This document shows, in pieces, positions 12,339-27,970 of a DNA stretch of 64,000 nucleotides. The position numbers and the translations under genes are program-made. Origin of the DNA: Enoplosus armatus (Eukaryota; Chordata; Actinopteri; Centrarchiformes; Enoplosidae); contig NC_092180.1 in NCBI RefSeq assembly GCF_043641665.1, forward strand, positions 3,720,391 to 3,784,390, written 5' to 3'. The notes below the pieces were generated by a model. It saw only the letters and a program-made list of their open reading frames with translations, did no database searches and was not told where the DNA came from. Position 1 is the stretch's first letter. Every line of letters starts with the position of its first letter.

Positions 12339-12820
12339 CCTCCCCCGCCAACCCCCCCCCCCCCCCCCCCGCTCAGGGTCAAGGGTCAGACTTTTAGAGT
12401 GGTTCTGGACCAAAAGCACAAAGTGTATTTATTTATTTTTTTAACGGTTTGGCTCCTTGTGAAGAGCAATCACGATATCAGAAGTTGGGGAAAACACAAA
12501 GCACCGTGTAGATATTGTTCGATTCAGTCGCTCTTTGTACAGACTGCTGCTGCCTTATACTTGACCAATGTAGGTGAAATGAGAATCACAAATGTTTTAA
12601 TTTGGGTACGGTTAACAAACCTTTAAAGGCCGAAATTGTAATTGAAGTTTTGAGATGTTTTTTATGAGCACATCAAGCATATTTTTTATCATCTGTTCTG
12701 GGGAAAAAAAGGATCTTTGTACGTGTAAACAGTTGGTTTTATGACTTTTGTAAGAGTTGCATGTGTTTAATAACGAATGACCACTATAGTACTTCAATAA
12801 AGCAATGTTGTGCCTGTCTT
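12339..12820 (+). other. zdhhc13: zdhhc13 3' UTR with poly-C tract and polyadenylation signal
   Basis: A run of about 19 C starts 14 bp after the stop codon (12352-12370). A canonical AATAAA lies at 12796-12801, followed by GT-rich sequence, so the mRNA end is placed near 12815-12825. There is no other gene in this stretch. Confidence 0.75.
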
Positions 12821-14416
12821 TTTAACTGGCTCTGTGTGGACTCACAGACCTCTACACACCGAGTAGATATATATATATATATATACAGTATATATATATT
12901 TAGTTTTGCTCTGTGTCTGTTAGATGTGTAAACAGGAAACAGTTTGCTAGCACGTTAGCCAGAACAACTTCACAAGGCGATATTATATCAGGCTGTGAGT
13001 GTTTCAGCTTGTTGAGCTCTTCTGCCCCCAACTGGCCAATAAGTCAAGTGCCGCGGCTTTAAGACAACTTGAGGACCTTTCAGACCTGTAAGCCAGACAC
13101 CTACAGAGGTCTCACCGGAGTCACACAGACATCTGCTCTTCATCCAGCAGCAAGAGGATGACAACTAAAGTGGCAGTATGGACGACAGTTTCTTTCTTTC
13201 TCCTGTGCTGCCTCAGCCGGCCGGAGCCACGGCCACCTCCAGCTACTTGCCACTTCCTAGTCATGTGTGATTTGGCAGAAAATGCGTCTTCTAAACAATG
13301 TCAACACATGCCTCACACTGCATGAGCAAATACGAACAAGTAAGATGAAAGACGAATGATATTTGTTCGACAACACCACAAAGTAAACACTCTGCGATGA
13401 CTGGCAGGCTGAATGAACACCTGTGACAGCTGACGGCCCCAAGGCCTCGAGGCCAATTTCCTGGTTATTTGGTTTCTGGTCAACTAGATGTGCCTGAGCA
13501 GTCAGTCTCTCTCTCCTCTCTGGATTACTTGGTTTGGTTGGACTTAAGCTTTGCTTTCTTACTGATTTTACTTTAAAGAGTCGTGCGTGTCTCGACATTT
13601 TGTCCTTCCTTTGAGCAGAGTCGTGACAATATTATGAGTTTCAGCAGATTTACTGCTTGTTGTATTAATACGAGGAGGCAGGAGGTGGATGCACCTTCTC
13701 CTTCGATATCATTATTATCATTATTATGTCGCAGCTTTTGATTGAGGTTTTGAATGTTATGTGTCATCAGGTCGCTGTTCTGGAGCCTTTAGTCAATAGA
13801 AGTAATGATGTTTTTCACTTTCATGGTTGGATTGTCTTCATCCCAAAACACACTGAAAAAACCTTTATGCTGTTTGATTCCTAGAAAACCTTTTAGGAGT
13901 GATGAGTTAAGGCAGCCACTCAAAATACCTGCAGATAACTTAATGGTAGAAACGGTGTAATGAGCGGAGTCCTCTTTCGGAGCGACTTCTACTCTCTGAA
14001 TGTTTTCCTCTGTGCTGTCGTCTAATTTTAGTCAGAGACAGAGACGCATCTAATCCAAACGCTCTGCACGGCTGCTCGCACGTAATTGTTTGGGAAAAAT
14101 TAACTTATTGCGTTTGTTAATCACTTGTTGCCTTGATTGTTCTAATTAATTGCTGCACTGAATTATTTATGAATGCAAATAAGATTCTATTTATAATTAA
14201 CTTTAACGAGATGAGGCGCTGCTAATTGTCCTCTCACAGCAGGAGGAAATAAATTCATGGACTTATGAACAGGTAATCATCAAAACTATAATTAGTGATA
14301 CAAACAAAAGGATTATCTAAATTCAGTGATCTTTTCTAATAATTCTGAGGCACAAAAGATGTAGTTAAAGACATGGAGCCCAGACGGTTTAAAGGCTAAC
14401 AAAATAACAAAATACT
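12821..14416. other. Spacer between convergent zdhhc13 and csrp3
   Basis: About 1.6 kb with no coding exon recognised. It contains an alternating TA tract at 12865-12899. Open frames here are short and lack family features. Confidence 0.6.
12865..12899. repeat. (TA)n tract
   Basis: Alternating TA with one 'cag' interruption. Confidence 0.85.
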
Positions 14417-14422
14417 TTTATT
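14417..14422 (-). terminator. csrp3: Putative csrp3 polyadenylation signal
   Basis: TTTATT on the plus strand (AATAAA on the sense strand) lies about 150 nt past the csrp3 stop codon. It is the nearest canonical signal I see. The exact cleavage site is unknown. Confidence 0.5.
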
Positions 14423-14571
14423 TTGTACTCAGAATGAATCATTGGAAGTATTACTGTTTTGATGCTCAGTTTGACATCTATCATGTATCACAAACATCAT
14501 CCAGTTTAAAAGGTTAAGGCTGAATCTCCATAGAAACAGTCGCCAGGTGACACAATGAAAACCCGAAATGT

Positions 14572-17967
<3,396 letters not shown>

Positions 17968-18691
17968 TTACTTATTTAATTAATAATCAATCTATTGATT
18001 GACTCTGTCAAAAGTCAAAACTACACACACACAATAGATCTTTTTAGAGGCTGATGAAGGTGTGACAACACAGACTTCTATTTGACGAACACATTTAACA
18101 ACAATTATGCTACGTGTTTTCTTTACCTGTATTTCTTTTTATGTGCAGGTTAAAATCCTGTATCTACTGAAACACTTAAACCTGTCACGCTGCACAGTGT
18201 TAACTGGTATTTCAGTATCAGTTTTGATGGTTTTTGTCTCACTTTGACTCGTCAGATTTGACTCTAATGCCCCTCAAATGCCAGCTTCACTAAGAGCCTG
18301 GAGATATGTGGCAGTGCTGCCCCGCCTGGCCTTCTGTCTGACATTCCAGTTTCCAGTCATATCAGAGGCTGCCCACCACCTCACAGGACTGGTATGTGAT
18401 ATTCCAGGAATAGAGGCTTTACTGAGACATCAGACAGACAAAAGCCAAGCGGCCTGTCTGTCAAACACAACCAGAAATTTCTGAATTTCCTTCAGAAAAA
18501 TCTGAAATCTCACGTGGAACTGACTCCAGATGTTTATGTAAATGTTAGTCTGATAAAGTAAATGTAATTCCACTTATAAAACCTAAAACAAGTAAACAGC
18601 CTTAACTTTTATCAACCACTTTATCCCTGTGTTGTAATAAACCACTCAACTACGAACAAGAAGCTTTAATACAAAGGAAACGAGTCCTTAC

Positions 18692-18760
18692 CTTGAATCC
18701 CAGGCTGTTTTCTTTCGGTCCTAACGTGGCAGTGGACGCTGCCGTGCGGCTTAAATACCG
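18692..18760 (-). promoter_or_regulatory. csrp3: csrp3 non-coding first exon and TATA-like promoter
   Basis: A strong splice donor on the minus strand (TTCAAG|GTAAGG, exon edge 18692) pairs with the acceptor CTAAG right before the csrp3 ATG at 17943. A TATA-like TATTTAA (minus strand, 18751-18757) lies about 25-30 bp upstream of a likely start near 18720-18727. The UTR exon is therefore only about 30-35 nt. This architecture is typical of muscle structural genes. A CAGCTG E-box occurs further upstream near 18954. Functional muscle elements are not proven. Confidence 0.6.
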
Positions 18761-20719
18761 ACCATCTCGCCATCGCCACAGTCCACCGGTGACGCTTCAA
18801 TGAAACTATCCTCCTAAAATAACTTGTGACAGAGCTGAGCCCTCTGACCCTTCATCACAGGCTGAAAGAGGCCTGAACATCAGCCACTCAAACATTTGTT
18901 CTGGACTCCCAGACAGACACAGGACACTCAGACCATCACTAAACTCTGACTGGCAGCTGCATGCAGGGAGGCATCCACGTGGTGCGTTACAGGATCAATG
19001 ATGGGAACTCAACGCATTTAACTGACATCTGAGTATGAACACATTTCTTGAGTGGCCCTGTGAGGCTCTTTACACACCAGAAAACAAAACAGTTGGTTGG
19101 ATGTAAAATGTAGAGAAAACTGCTTTTCTTAGATCCAAGTGTTGAAGTTCAGCCTGCGGGCCCCATGTTGTTGCCTAAACCAAAATGGCCACATTCAAAT
19201 CACATCATAATCACTGACTTAATTTGTGCAGCCAAGTGAGGAAAACAGCCCGGTTCCACACCACTGAATCGAGAACCACATCTCAGGTTCGTTCAGCGAT
19301 TCAAAATGAATAAATGAAGTGAAACAAAATGGGAATTCAGTCTGTCAGATTATCAGGTACGGAAAAACTGTCTCTGTAATTAAGGGTGGATATGGGCACT
19401 TTCTGACAGGTATCTCCCACTCACACTTCAAGAGAGCTCTGTTGTCATTGCCTCCAATCAGAGGACAATAAACAAAAGACGTTCCAATAAGATAAATCAG
19501 TAACAAAATACTGTAGTTAACACAGCGGTGAGCTGTGAAATATAACTTGGTGCCAAATTTGTGATGTAATATGTACAAAATGTTATATTAATGCTAAAAA
19601 TCCAGTCAGCTAATTAAACATGAGCTACAACCAACAGCTTGTGACGTGATGCACATAATGTAATTAAGGCTAACTTTATATTTATATGGTAATGACGTCT
19701 TGACATAATGTGGTGATAATTCTCTGTAGGTTCATCACTACAAGCGACCTCTTTCACATGGATTTCGTTGTCATTTGATAACCTGTTAATAAGAACATAT
19801 TGATTATAGCTGCTTTAAGGGCTTGTCTATGTAAGGCTCAGCTCGTACACCAGCATGCTAACATGTTACGGTTTAGCATGGCAGCATGCTATATTAGCAT
19901 TACTATCAAAGCAGAACTGACAGCAGTTCAGTCGTCAGTTTGAAAGGTGAAGGGATCATGACTGAAACGATTATTTGATTGACAAAAAAAAGATTGTCTT
20001 CGATTTTGATAATCAATTAATAATTTAAGTAATTTATCACTTTACATTATTGTAAAATGGGTATATTTGGGTTCTGGACTGTTGGTTTGGGCACTGGGAA
20101 CTTGGGACGAGCATTATTCTCTATTTTCATATTATATAGACTAAACAATTGACAGTAATAATAACAATAAACAGAGTAATCTATAATATAAATCACTGTT
20201 AGCAGCAGCCCAACATGTCTGTGCGGATTACAATCCCAGAGTTGTGGAGATGTGTCACTATAGACCAAAACACAGACTGACATCACATGACGTTCTTACA
20301 AAAAAATGTATTAAAATTCAATTAGCATTTTACATTTAGCAGGACATCACACATGAAGGTAATTTCCTTATAAATTAAACTTATCAAACTTGTCTGATTA
20401 GTCTGAGAATGAATCACAAATATTCACATATTCTTAACAATTCCATTTTTAAACAGATAACAGTTAACATGTACACGTGTGCAAAAGTCTTCTCATGTCG
20501 TTTAACTTAGAGACAAAATGATCAATCAACAATCTTTCCAATCAAACTTGTCTTTCAGTCAAAAACGTGAGTTATTTTGTTCTTTAGAGCATTGATGTGA
20601 CTTTTACTACTCCTGGTGAAAAAAAAAGGAAAAGAAAAAGATCTTGCACAGCTCACTTTAGCAGAAGTAACTGAAACAAACAAACAAAAAAAGATAATTA
20701 ACTCTCCCTCATTAGGTAA
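18761..20719. other. Spacer between csrp3 promoter and e2f8 3' end
   Basis: About 2 kb with no exon recognised. Two stretches look like common percomorph dispersed repeats: the 'gctaacatg...tagcatg' block at about 19845-19910, and the 'actgaaacgatt...gataatcaatta' block at about 19958-20025. Confidence 0.5.
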
Positions 20720-20725
20720 TGCAAA

Positions 20726-20731
20726 TTTATT
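20726..20731 (-). terminator. e2f8: Putative e2f8 polyadenylation signal
   Basis: AATAAA on the sense strand, about 270 nt past the e2f8 stop codon. The 3' UTR between them holds a sense-strand poly-T run (plus-strand poly-A, 20910-20927) and a (CA)n tract at 20947-20966. Confidence 0.45.
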
Positions 20732-20909
20732 CCTGGGAAAACAGTTTCCACCAGCATCACAATAGTGTTCATGAGTATCTGGTGTCATGCGTCCACTGGG
20801 CCTCCGCCGAAGTCTGCATGGCAGCTATTTTTAGAGCCGGCTGCGATCAGAACGAAGCCAGTGTGAAATGTTCAGAGGTAACGAAAACAGTAAAATGGCA
20901 AACAGAATT

Positions 20910-20967
20910 AAAAAAAAAAAAAAAAAAGACACCCACCCTCAACACAAACACACACACACACACACAG
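20910..20967. repeat. Poly-A and (CA)n tract in e2f8 3' UTR
   Basis: A run of about 18 A on the plus strand, then an unrelated stretch and about 10 CA units. Both lie within 100 bp downstream of the e2f8 stop codon. Confidence 0.85.
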
Positions 20968-21001
20968 TATACACAGACATCAGAGGGGTCCTTCGGGGAT
21001 T

Positions 21002-24000
21002 TCAGGAGTCCTCAGTGGTGACGTCCAGCTTCCTCTGAGGGACGTAAACAGTTTTGGTGGCTAGGTGTCCGCTGGTGGTTACCATGGCAGCCAGAGGGGA
21101 GAGGGGGACCGGCGTGTGGAAGAAGCTGTGCTGGGGGAGCCCTGTCCCTTTGGGGGTGGCCATCAGAGGCTAGACGACAGACAATGTTCAGATAGTGTTT
21201 AATCTCAAAGGGTGAGTGCAACTAAATAAATAAATAAATAAATGAATGAAGTGTAAAAAGCAGTGAAGTCTAAATAAGTCTTTTTGTTACCTGTTGTACA
21301 CCGATCAGGGCCACTGGGTGAGGGGATCCAGACTGCTGGACGGGCACAGGGGACAGAGGTTTGATGAAAACCATGCCTCTCTGCTGCAGAGACAGTGGGC
21401 TGGGCAGGGTGTTGGCACCGTCTGGAGTCTGGGGGGCTGCGAAGGAGTTTCCTGGGCTGGAGCCTGAGATCAGACCCAGGTTCTGCAGGGTGAAGTTAAG
21501 GATGGAGGGACTCGGGCTGTGGAGGCGGTGGGCTTGCTGGGTGGTGTGTGGCGAGGCGGAAGCAGCGGGTTTGTGAAGACGAAGGCTGGTGGGTGTAATC
21601 TCCTGAGCTGGAGCAGGTCTGGAGCCTGTTGACGACAAAATAAAAACGGTCCAATCTCGTCTCTGTATGTGTGGACCCTTACTCTAATCTACAGTTTTTA
21701 GCACCATTAAAAAAAGAAAATCCGGACAAAATGTGACTAATTTAAGTAAAGAGAAGAATCACTGTCCACGCTTTCCATAATGGTTTGAACAAAAAACTAA
21801 ATCCAGGTGCCCCCTGAGACCTCAAATCAACATTTAATGGCCTTTAGTGACATTACCTGCAGTTGGTGTTTGGTAGATGTTGTAAGTTGGAGTTGATGCC
21901 TTGTTGCTTTCTCTCCCTGAACACTGGATTTCCCTGTAGCTGATGAGGGACTGCTGGGAGATCGGGATCAGGTATCCGGCTGGTACTAAAGTCTGAACGG
22001 GCAGAGAAATAAATGTCACACATACTGCGGTAGATCTGACTAACACGACAAAGGTCTCAGGTCTCAAAAGCCTGTCTGGTGTTAATTGAAGCGGCGTGTT
22101 TGTGCGTGTACCTCGGCGTGGTGTTGTCCCGGCGTGAGGGGCACGGCTCTGACTGGTGTTAATCCCGCCTCGCTGTCGGAGTTCGCCGTCTTGTCTTCTC
22201 TGTCCAGGAAGGTCTCCAAGCTCTGCTCTAGTGTCTGATGGGCTAGAGCACCGCCGGGGGTGTTTACAAACTCCGGGTCCAGGTGGAGGGCGCGAGGCGA
22301 GGGCCGGCTGGAGAGCTGACCGCCGCGACGGGTCTTCAGACGGGCCTGCAGGATCTCACATAGCTTAGGAGAGGTGTCCTACAGGAGGCCAGTGGGAAGA
22401 GATGGACAGAGGGAAATAGTGTACGTCAGAAATAAATAACAATTTAACATTTTTAAAGTGATTTTTTTTAAATCTAAATATTCGTTCTATTGATTTACAA
22501 ACCACACGCCCCTCTTTGTTGTAAGGGATAACATTAGCCACTTGCAGGGCAGATTTAAATGTATCTGCAACCAGTTCTAATCAACAATTTTCATGCACTA
22601 AGCTACAGCAAACACCAAAATGAAAACCTTTAAAAAAAAAAATCAACTACTATTTTGATGTTTAGCATCAGTGCAAAATGACGGCTATAGAAAAAACATT
22701 TCTCTCTAATTTTAAATGACCAAAATATTTTCAGGTATCAAACTATAGCTGTAAATGCAAGAATAAGACCCAAACTATTCAGATGTTTAGGTACGAACAA
22801 CGTTCCTTTAACCAATCAGAATGTTGTATAAATGTAACATCTAGATGTAAAACCTCAACCAGTATATTTATTGGTTTTTACCTTAAAGTTGGGGTCGGCC
22901 CTCTTGGCTTTGGAGGGGCTGCCCTCTGACGCTGAATCTGAACGCAGCCGTTTGAGCGCCAGGGGGCTGACGTCTGACGCCCTGGGGGCCGGCTGGCTCT
23001 TAGCTGCATACTGGCATGTCGGGCTCTGCCCAGTTTTTTCCTCAAATGTCATGGAGCGCACGGCGAGGCTGGTCGGCTGCGGCCGGGCCAGAGGGTTCGG
23101 CCTGGGGGAAGAAGGGTGCAAATACACGGCGAAGGACCCGCTCCCCCGCTGCTGAGGTAACAGGACAGGGATCAGGGATGAACACTGTGCTGGAATGTAA
23201 GCGACGGAGCCTGCGGGCAGGCCTGCCAGTGGGGTGTGGGGGGTGAGGCGGACAGTAGTGTTGACTCCAGGCTCCTGAGTTGGAGTTAATAGCGGTGCAT
23301 GAGGCGGTTCCATTGAACCACAGGAGGCCGGCTCTGGCCTCACCGCAGCAGCAGCATGTTTTGGATCTTCAACTCCAGTCCTGGAACAGAAGCAGAACTC
23401 TCATTTAATACTCTAGAAATCTACAATGACCTTATTATAAAATCTAAAGCTGGGAGCTGAACCTGACTGACAGGATGTCATGCTGCTCTTGGAAGCTTTA
23501 CGCACATTATAGTCAGCCGCAGTCTTACCAGCCCTACTCCACGAATAGAAAAACACACCAGATTACATTTAAAAACCCTCAAGTCTAAAAAGGAAACAAA
23601 CTTACGTTGATTCCTGGTCAAGTTCGATCTGACAAATAGCAGCAAGTTGGGCCATTTTGTTTGGAAAGTCGGTGTTTGATGAATCGCCTGAAGACAAAAG
23701 AGAAAAAGATTAGACGTCATCCTCATAAACATCCACCACAATAGTAATCGCGTCTGAATAAACATTTTCTATACTCACTGAAGGAACTCTTCACAGGACT
23801 GCTGGGGGCTGAACTGATCTTGCGGCGGTCGTCCTGAATGCTCTTGGCCAGCTTTATAAGGGAGGGGTGCCGGGTGAAGCTGCGTTTAGCCCCGGGCGAA
23901 GAAAATAGGTTTTTGGCACAGTTGTCTACAGACACACGGGACTCCAGTACACTTTTCTTCTTTGATGGGCATTCGGATGTGGAGCTCTCCAAGTCTGAAA

Positions 24001-26492
24001 CAAGAGTTTCATGTTTAGTCCATGAAACTTGGAGATAATACTTTAACGTGCCATCAGTGGCAGCAGCAACCATCAGCTCACACAATAGTTTGTATACAAG
24101 ACACAAATATAGATTTGATGCTAAGTCCAAATTTCTATCTAAATGTGGACCAAATTATAATAACATAACTAAATGTTCAGGTCAGGTGATACCTTTGACT
24201 TGTGGGAATTCTTGGGGGCCAACCCATTCAAAAGCCGGTTTCCTCCCCCTCTCTTCTGTCACGTGGACTTTCTCGATGAGCTTCAGGCTCCGCAGCACAT
24301 TAGCTATATCATACAGCCGGCGCACTTTGGCTGCAAACACATGAGCAAACAGCAAGATTATCTACTGCAAATACAGAGACACAGAACCTATCCTGACAAA
24401 AGTCACTCCGGCATTTAGAACTTGTGCATTCAGCTGTACAATATTGGAGTATTTCTATTCAAGCCATTAGATGCCATTTAACATCGCACATACACAGCCT
24501 ATGTCATTTTAAATAAATAAAGGAATCATGGGGAGCAGTAATTCTCTATTTGTGTGTAACAATACTGACTTGATTCATGTTATACCTGTAATACATGTAT
24601 TTTGTATAGAACTTTTAAAAGGATTTAAAAAGCTTTTCATTGCAAGAAACACATGAGGAAGAAGACTGTATTTACAAACATATTGAAGTTTTGAGATCAT
24701 ACTTTATAAACGTTATAACATATTCACGCGTCTTCAGGTCCTCCACACTAATCACACACCAGCATCATTTAACTTCAACCCTGCGTAACAGTGAGGAACA
24801 TACTGTATCCGTCAGGTTCTGTACTCACTCTTGAACTTGTTCTTGTCTTGATCTGCACCCTGGTCCTCTCCGATCAGGATCTTGGCGGCCACGTCCAGGC
24901 TGACCACGCGAGGATTAGACACCAGGAAGAGCATGACAAACTTCTGGCTCATCACCCTCAGAGACTTGTCCTTACGACTGTTAACGGAGGCTGGACAAGA
25001 CAAACAGAACGTTAAAAAACACACACAAGCGTTTAAAATTTGATATAAACAGAGTTCCAGCAGTCCTGTTAGGAGGCTTTGTTCAGTTTGACCTGTTGAT
25101 CCAAAAACAAGAATTTGCACCCAGCACCCCCACCTGCTTTGAACTCTACTCCTGGAAGCTCCACGAAGAAGAGCTCCTTCTGTCCCTGCTCCCCGCTCTC
25201 CAGGTCCACCACCTCCTCGTTCTCCTTCTCCTCGCCGTCAAAGTCGAACTCCTTGTCCAGGAGACGCTGCCGGATCTGCTGCATCTGCTGGCCGTACCTG
25301 TGCTCCTCGCCCACCTGCTTCAAAATGGCCAGAGTCTCTGCCAGTTTGGTGCGGCCGTGCCACGTGTAGCGGTTCTTGGCTGAGCGGCTCACCATGTGGA
25401 GGCTCTCTAGCACGTTCATAATGTCGTAGATACGCCGGCGTTCTACGTCTGTGCGGACGGAGGGAAAAACACACAAAACAAATCGCCTCAAGTTAGTAAA
25501 TGAACTAGTGTCACAATCAGTAAAAGAAACTGATCACAGTAAAGAAAGTAAAACTGCTTATAAGAAAAAAACGCAATAAGTTGCATAATGTGAATTTGCC
25601 ACAAACACATATTTACATATGTAAGAATATTACATCAACTATATTACACAGGTATTTGTAAATATTTGGGCTCCAGTAAACACAAACACAATTTACAGGT
25701 TACCATTAGCTGCTAAGTATCTGACACTGACTGATATTGTATGATAGATTTAGTTAAAAAGACAACGAAGAGCTGATAGAGAAGACATACTGAGCTCAGT
25801 GGCCACATCGTCCAGGCAGATGTCGTTGTTGAGGGCAGGGTTCGGGCAATCTGGGTAGCGGGCGAGGAATTTATGGCAGAGCAAACCCAGACTCTTCTCT
25901 TTCCTGCTGATCATTTTCTCGGACTCTTCTCCATTTTCTGTGTCCTACAGGGAGATAACAGAGAACGACAGATTAGAAGTGTATTCCTTGACTTATCAGA
26001 AAGCGTCTATCATGTGTTTATGCTAGTATTTGTTTTGTACCTGCGTAGAGTCAACACCCTCCCGCCCGTCGGTGTCCATGCACAGCTCCTTCTCCCGGTT
26101 CCTGATGTCGGGGCTAGCAGCACTGATGAGCATTTTGAGGTTGGAAGTCGGCGTCCAGGGATCCACAGAACCTGCTTCCCTTCCTTTTTTAGGTGTAGTG
26201 AGGGGCCCCATGGTTGGCTGGTTCTCCACTGACACCGCACACTGGCTGAATAACTTCTTTGGAGTATTTACTGGTGCTACAAAGCCATCATCCTGGTTAG
26301 CAAGAGGAGAAAACAGAAGATAATGATTAACATACAAACCCATCCATTTTTACTGAGGTATATTGATCTTTGACTCTTTGGGCGCCTAAATTGGATTGGA
26401 TTGGGATTTATCACAAAAACAAAACAAAAAAAGAGAAACATTTACATTCATTTGTGCTTACTGACCTTTGAATGAGATTTTTTGAGATTCAT
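21002..26492 (-). CDS. e2f8: Atypical E2F transcription factor 8, 13 coding exons, about 916 aa
   Basis: Coding exons in sense order: 26466-26492, 26041-26292, 25791-25944, 25134-25448, 24829-24990, 24193-24330, 23779-23994, 23606-23687, 22882-23380, 22112-22378, 21857-21992, 21291-21625, 21002-21169. Phases agree at every junction. The family are DP-independent repressors of E2F targets in S/G2 phase and endocycles. The product has two winged-helix DNA-binding domains, at about 107-178 ([33 protein letters not shown]) and 250-345 ([39 protein letters not shown]). No Rb-binding or DP-dimerisation region is seen. Conserved short motifs include [20 protein letters not shown], the segment with [18 protein letters not shown] and the C-terminal [14 protein letters not shown]. 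The C-terminal half is proline/serine-rich and presumably disordered. The nine-codon first coding exon (MNLKKSHSK) is the weakest part: its donor is good and an in-frame stop lies upstream, but its own acceptor is not obvious. Confidence 0.93.
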
Positions 26493-26809
26493 GCTCTGTA
26501 TCTACTTGATATTCTACACCTTAACATTAGAATTGAATAAGGATTATATTTGCTAACGTTAGCTAGGCATCAATACAGTGATAGATTCGTTTTAGGGATT
26601 CAGAAAATCTTTAAAAACCCTTAAATGCTCTAAACAGTGAGGCGAAAAGCAGAAATGAATTCATACCAGCTCACATCTGTTCCATCTAATAGCCACTGTT
26701 AACCCAAAACTATGGCTTTATCTAAATTAATAAACGTGGCTCATTCATTTCAGTATTAGGTACTACATCACTATGTAAAGGTATTACAGACAAACTATTT
26801 TCAGCCTTA

Positions 26810-27140
26810 CCGCTTTTTGAGTGCAGCATATCTGTCGGTTACGAACATTTTTAAAACATCGACTTTACCGAAGTGCAGATGGTGAAAATAATTAATTACC
26901 GCGTGTCTTTCCTCCTGGCTGGCGAGATTTACCACAAAACTTGTTTAAATCTAATCAAAACACCCAGATTGATATTGGCGGTAACTGACGTACATTCCAT
27001 CGAATCGCCGGGCCCAACGGATGCGGCGGTGCCGCCCTTTTAGTTGGAAGCAGCCAATGGGAGCACCGCGCGAGCCAGCGTAGCGGAAGTGGAAACAGTG
27101 TCCCGCGCAGGTAAACTGTTTTTGAAATCCTTGGCGCGGA
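26810..27140 (-). promoter_or_regulatory. e2f8: e2f8 promoter region with E2F-like, ETS and CCAAT motifs
   Basis: A GC/CpG-rich block upstream of the coding exons. Visible motifs: TTGGCGCGG (27131-27139, E2F-like), ATTGGCGGTAA near 26975, CGGAAGTG (27084-27091, ETS) and CCAAT (27054-27058). A minus-strand splice donor (AAAAGCG|GTAAGG, near 26811) could close a non-coding first exon. E2F8 genes are known E2F targets, so E2F-like sites fit. Start site and strand use are inferred. Confidence 0.5.
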
Positions 27141-27621
27141 ACGTCTGTACGGTAACAGCTCTTCTCGCTTTAAACTTTAATACGTTAGTGGCAAAGTCTG
27201 AATCACCCCCACAACGTGAACGCGGCGTTTATACGGCGACTCGTTTAAAAAGCGTAAGATTTCCCCCCCAAAGTTAAGTTTGTTGTCACGTAGCGAGCAG
27301 CGAGCGCCCGCCGTCCGACAGGGTTCAGGGCTGATTTACATACTAAAACTTAGAAAAACCCGAATAATAATAATAATGAGACTTTTCACACATCGACGGC
27401 TTTGTTTTAAAAGACACGGCAGCGACTTTAACTAACGCGACGTCACATGGGCAACAGAGTGAAGCGGTTTACAAGGAGGAGGCGGTAACCCAGCGACACC
27501 GAAACCACAGCTTTAATCAAACATCTTGATCGTGTCCGTTTGTTAAATAAAACCGTCCGTACGTTAGCTAGATAAAATGCACACACAGCTACGCGCAGAC
27601 TTACCCCAAAATCCACGAAAC
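27141..27621. other. Non-coding stretch between e2f8 promoter and the tandem duplication
   Basis: CpG-containing unique sequence with no coding exon. A strong minus-strand splice donor (TTTTGGG|GTAAGTC, at about 27604) lies 18 bp left of the duplication edge. It could belong to an alternative e2f8 first exon that starts inside copy 1. Confidence 0.4.
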
Positions 27622-27879
27622 AAGCCTTGCTCAGAGGGAACTTCCCATCTCCACGGTCATGAGCTGTGGATACCAGCTACGTTATCTCCAAAAGACACGT
27701 CCGAGCGCTAAAATGTGAATTTTAACATAAGACCACAAGTTTCCACGCAAAAAAAGAATGGTACAAAATGTTCGAGGCTCTGGTTTCCTTCTCCCCCCCC
27801 CCCACCTGGTAAGCAGGCAGTGGCCTCTTGGTCAACTTTACTACAGTTGTGAAAAGTTTGCCCAGTTGTGCGGGTGACC

Positions 27880-27970
27880 ACCACCACCAGCGTTTGGCCC
27901 GCCCAGTGCGAGCATGCGCGCTGACGTCAGCTCAACACCACGCACACTTCCTGTCTGCGGGAGGTAGGCG
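27880..27970. promoter_or_regulatory. Promoter-like block with NRF1-like and CRE motifs, copy 1
   Basis: Contains GCATGCGC (NRF1-like, about 27912-27919), the palindromic CRE TGACGTCA (27922-27929) and an ETS-type CTTCCTG shortly after. This clustering is typical of CpG promoters. It could serve nav2 on the plus strand or an alternative e2f8 start on the minus strand. Confidence 0.45.
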
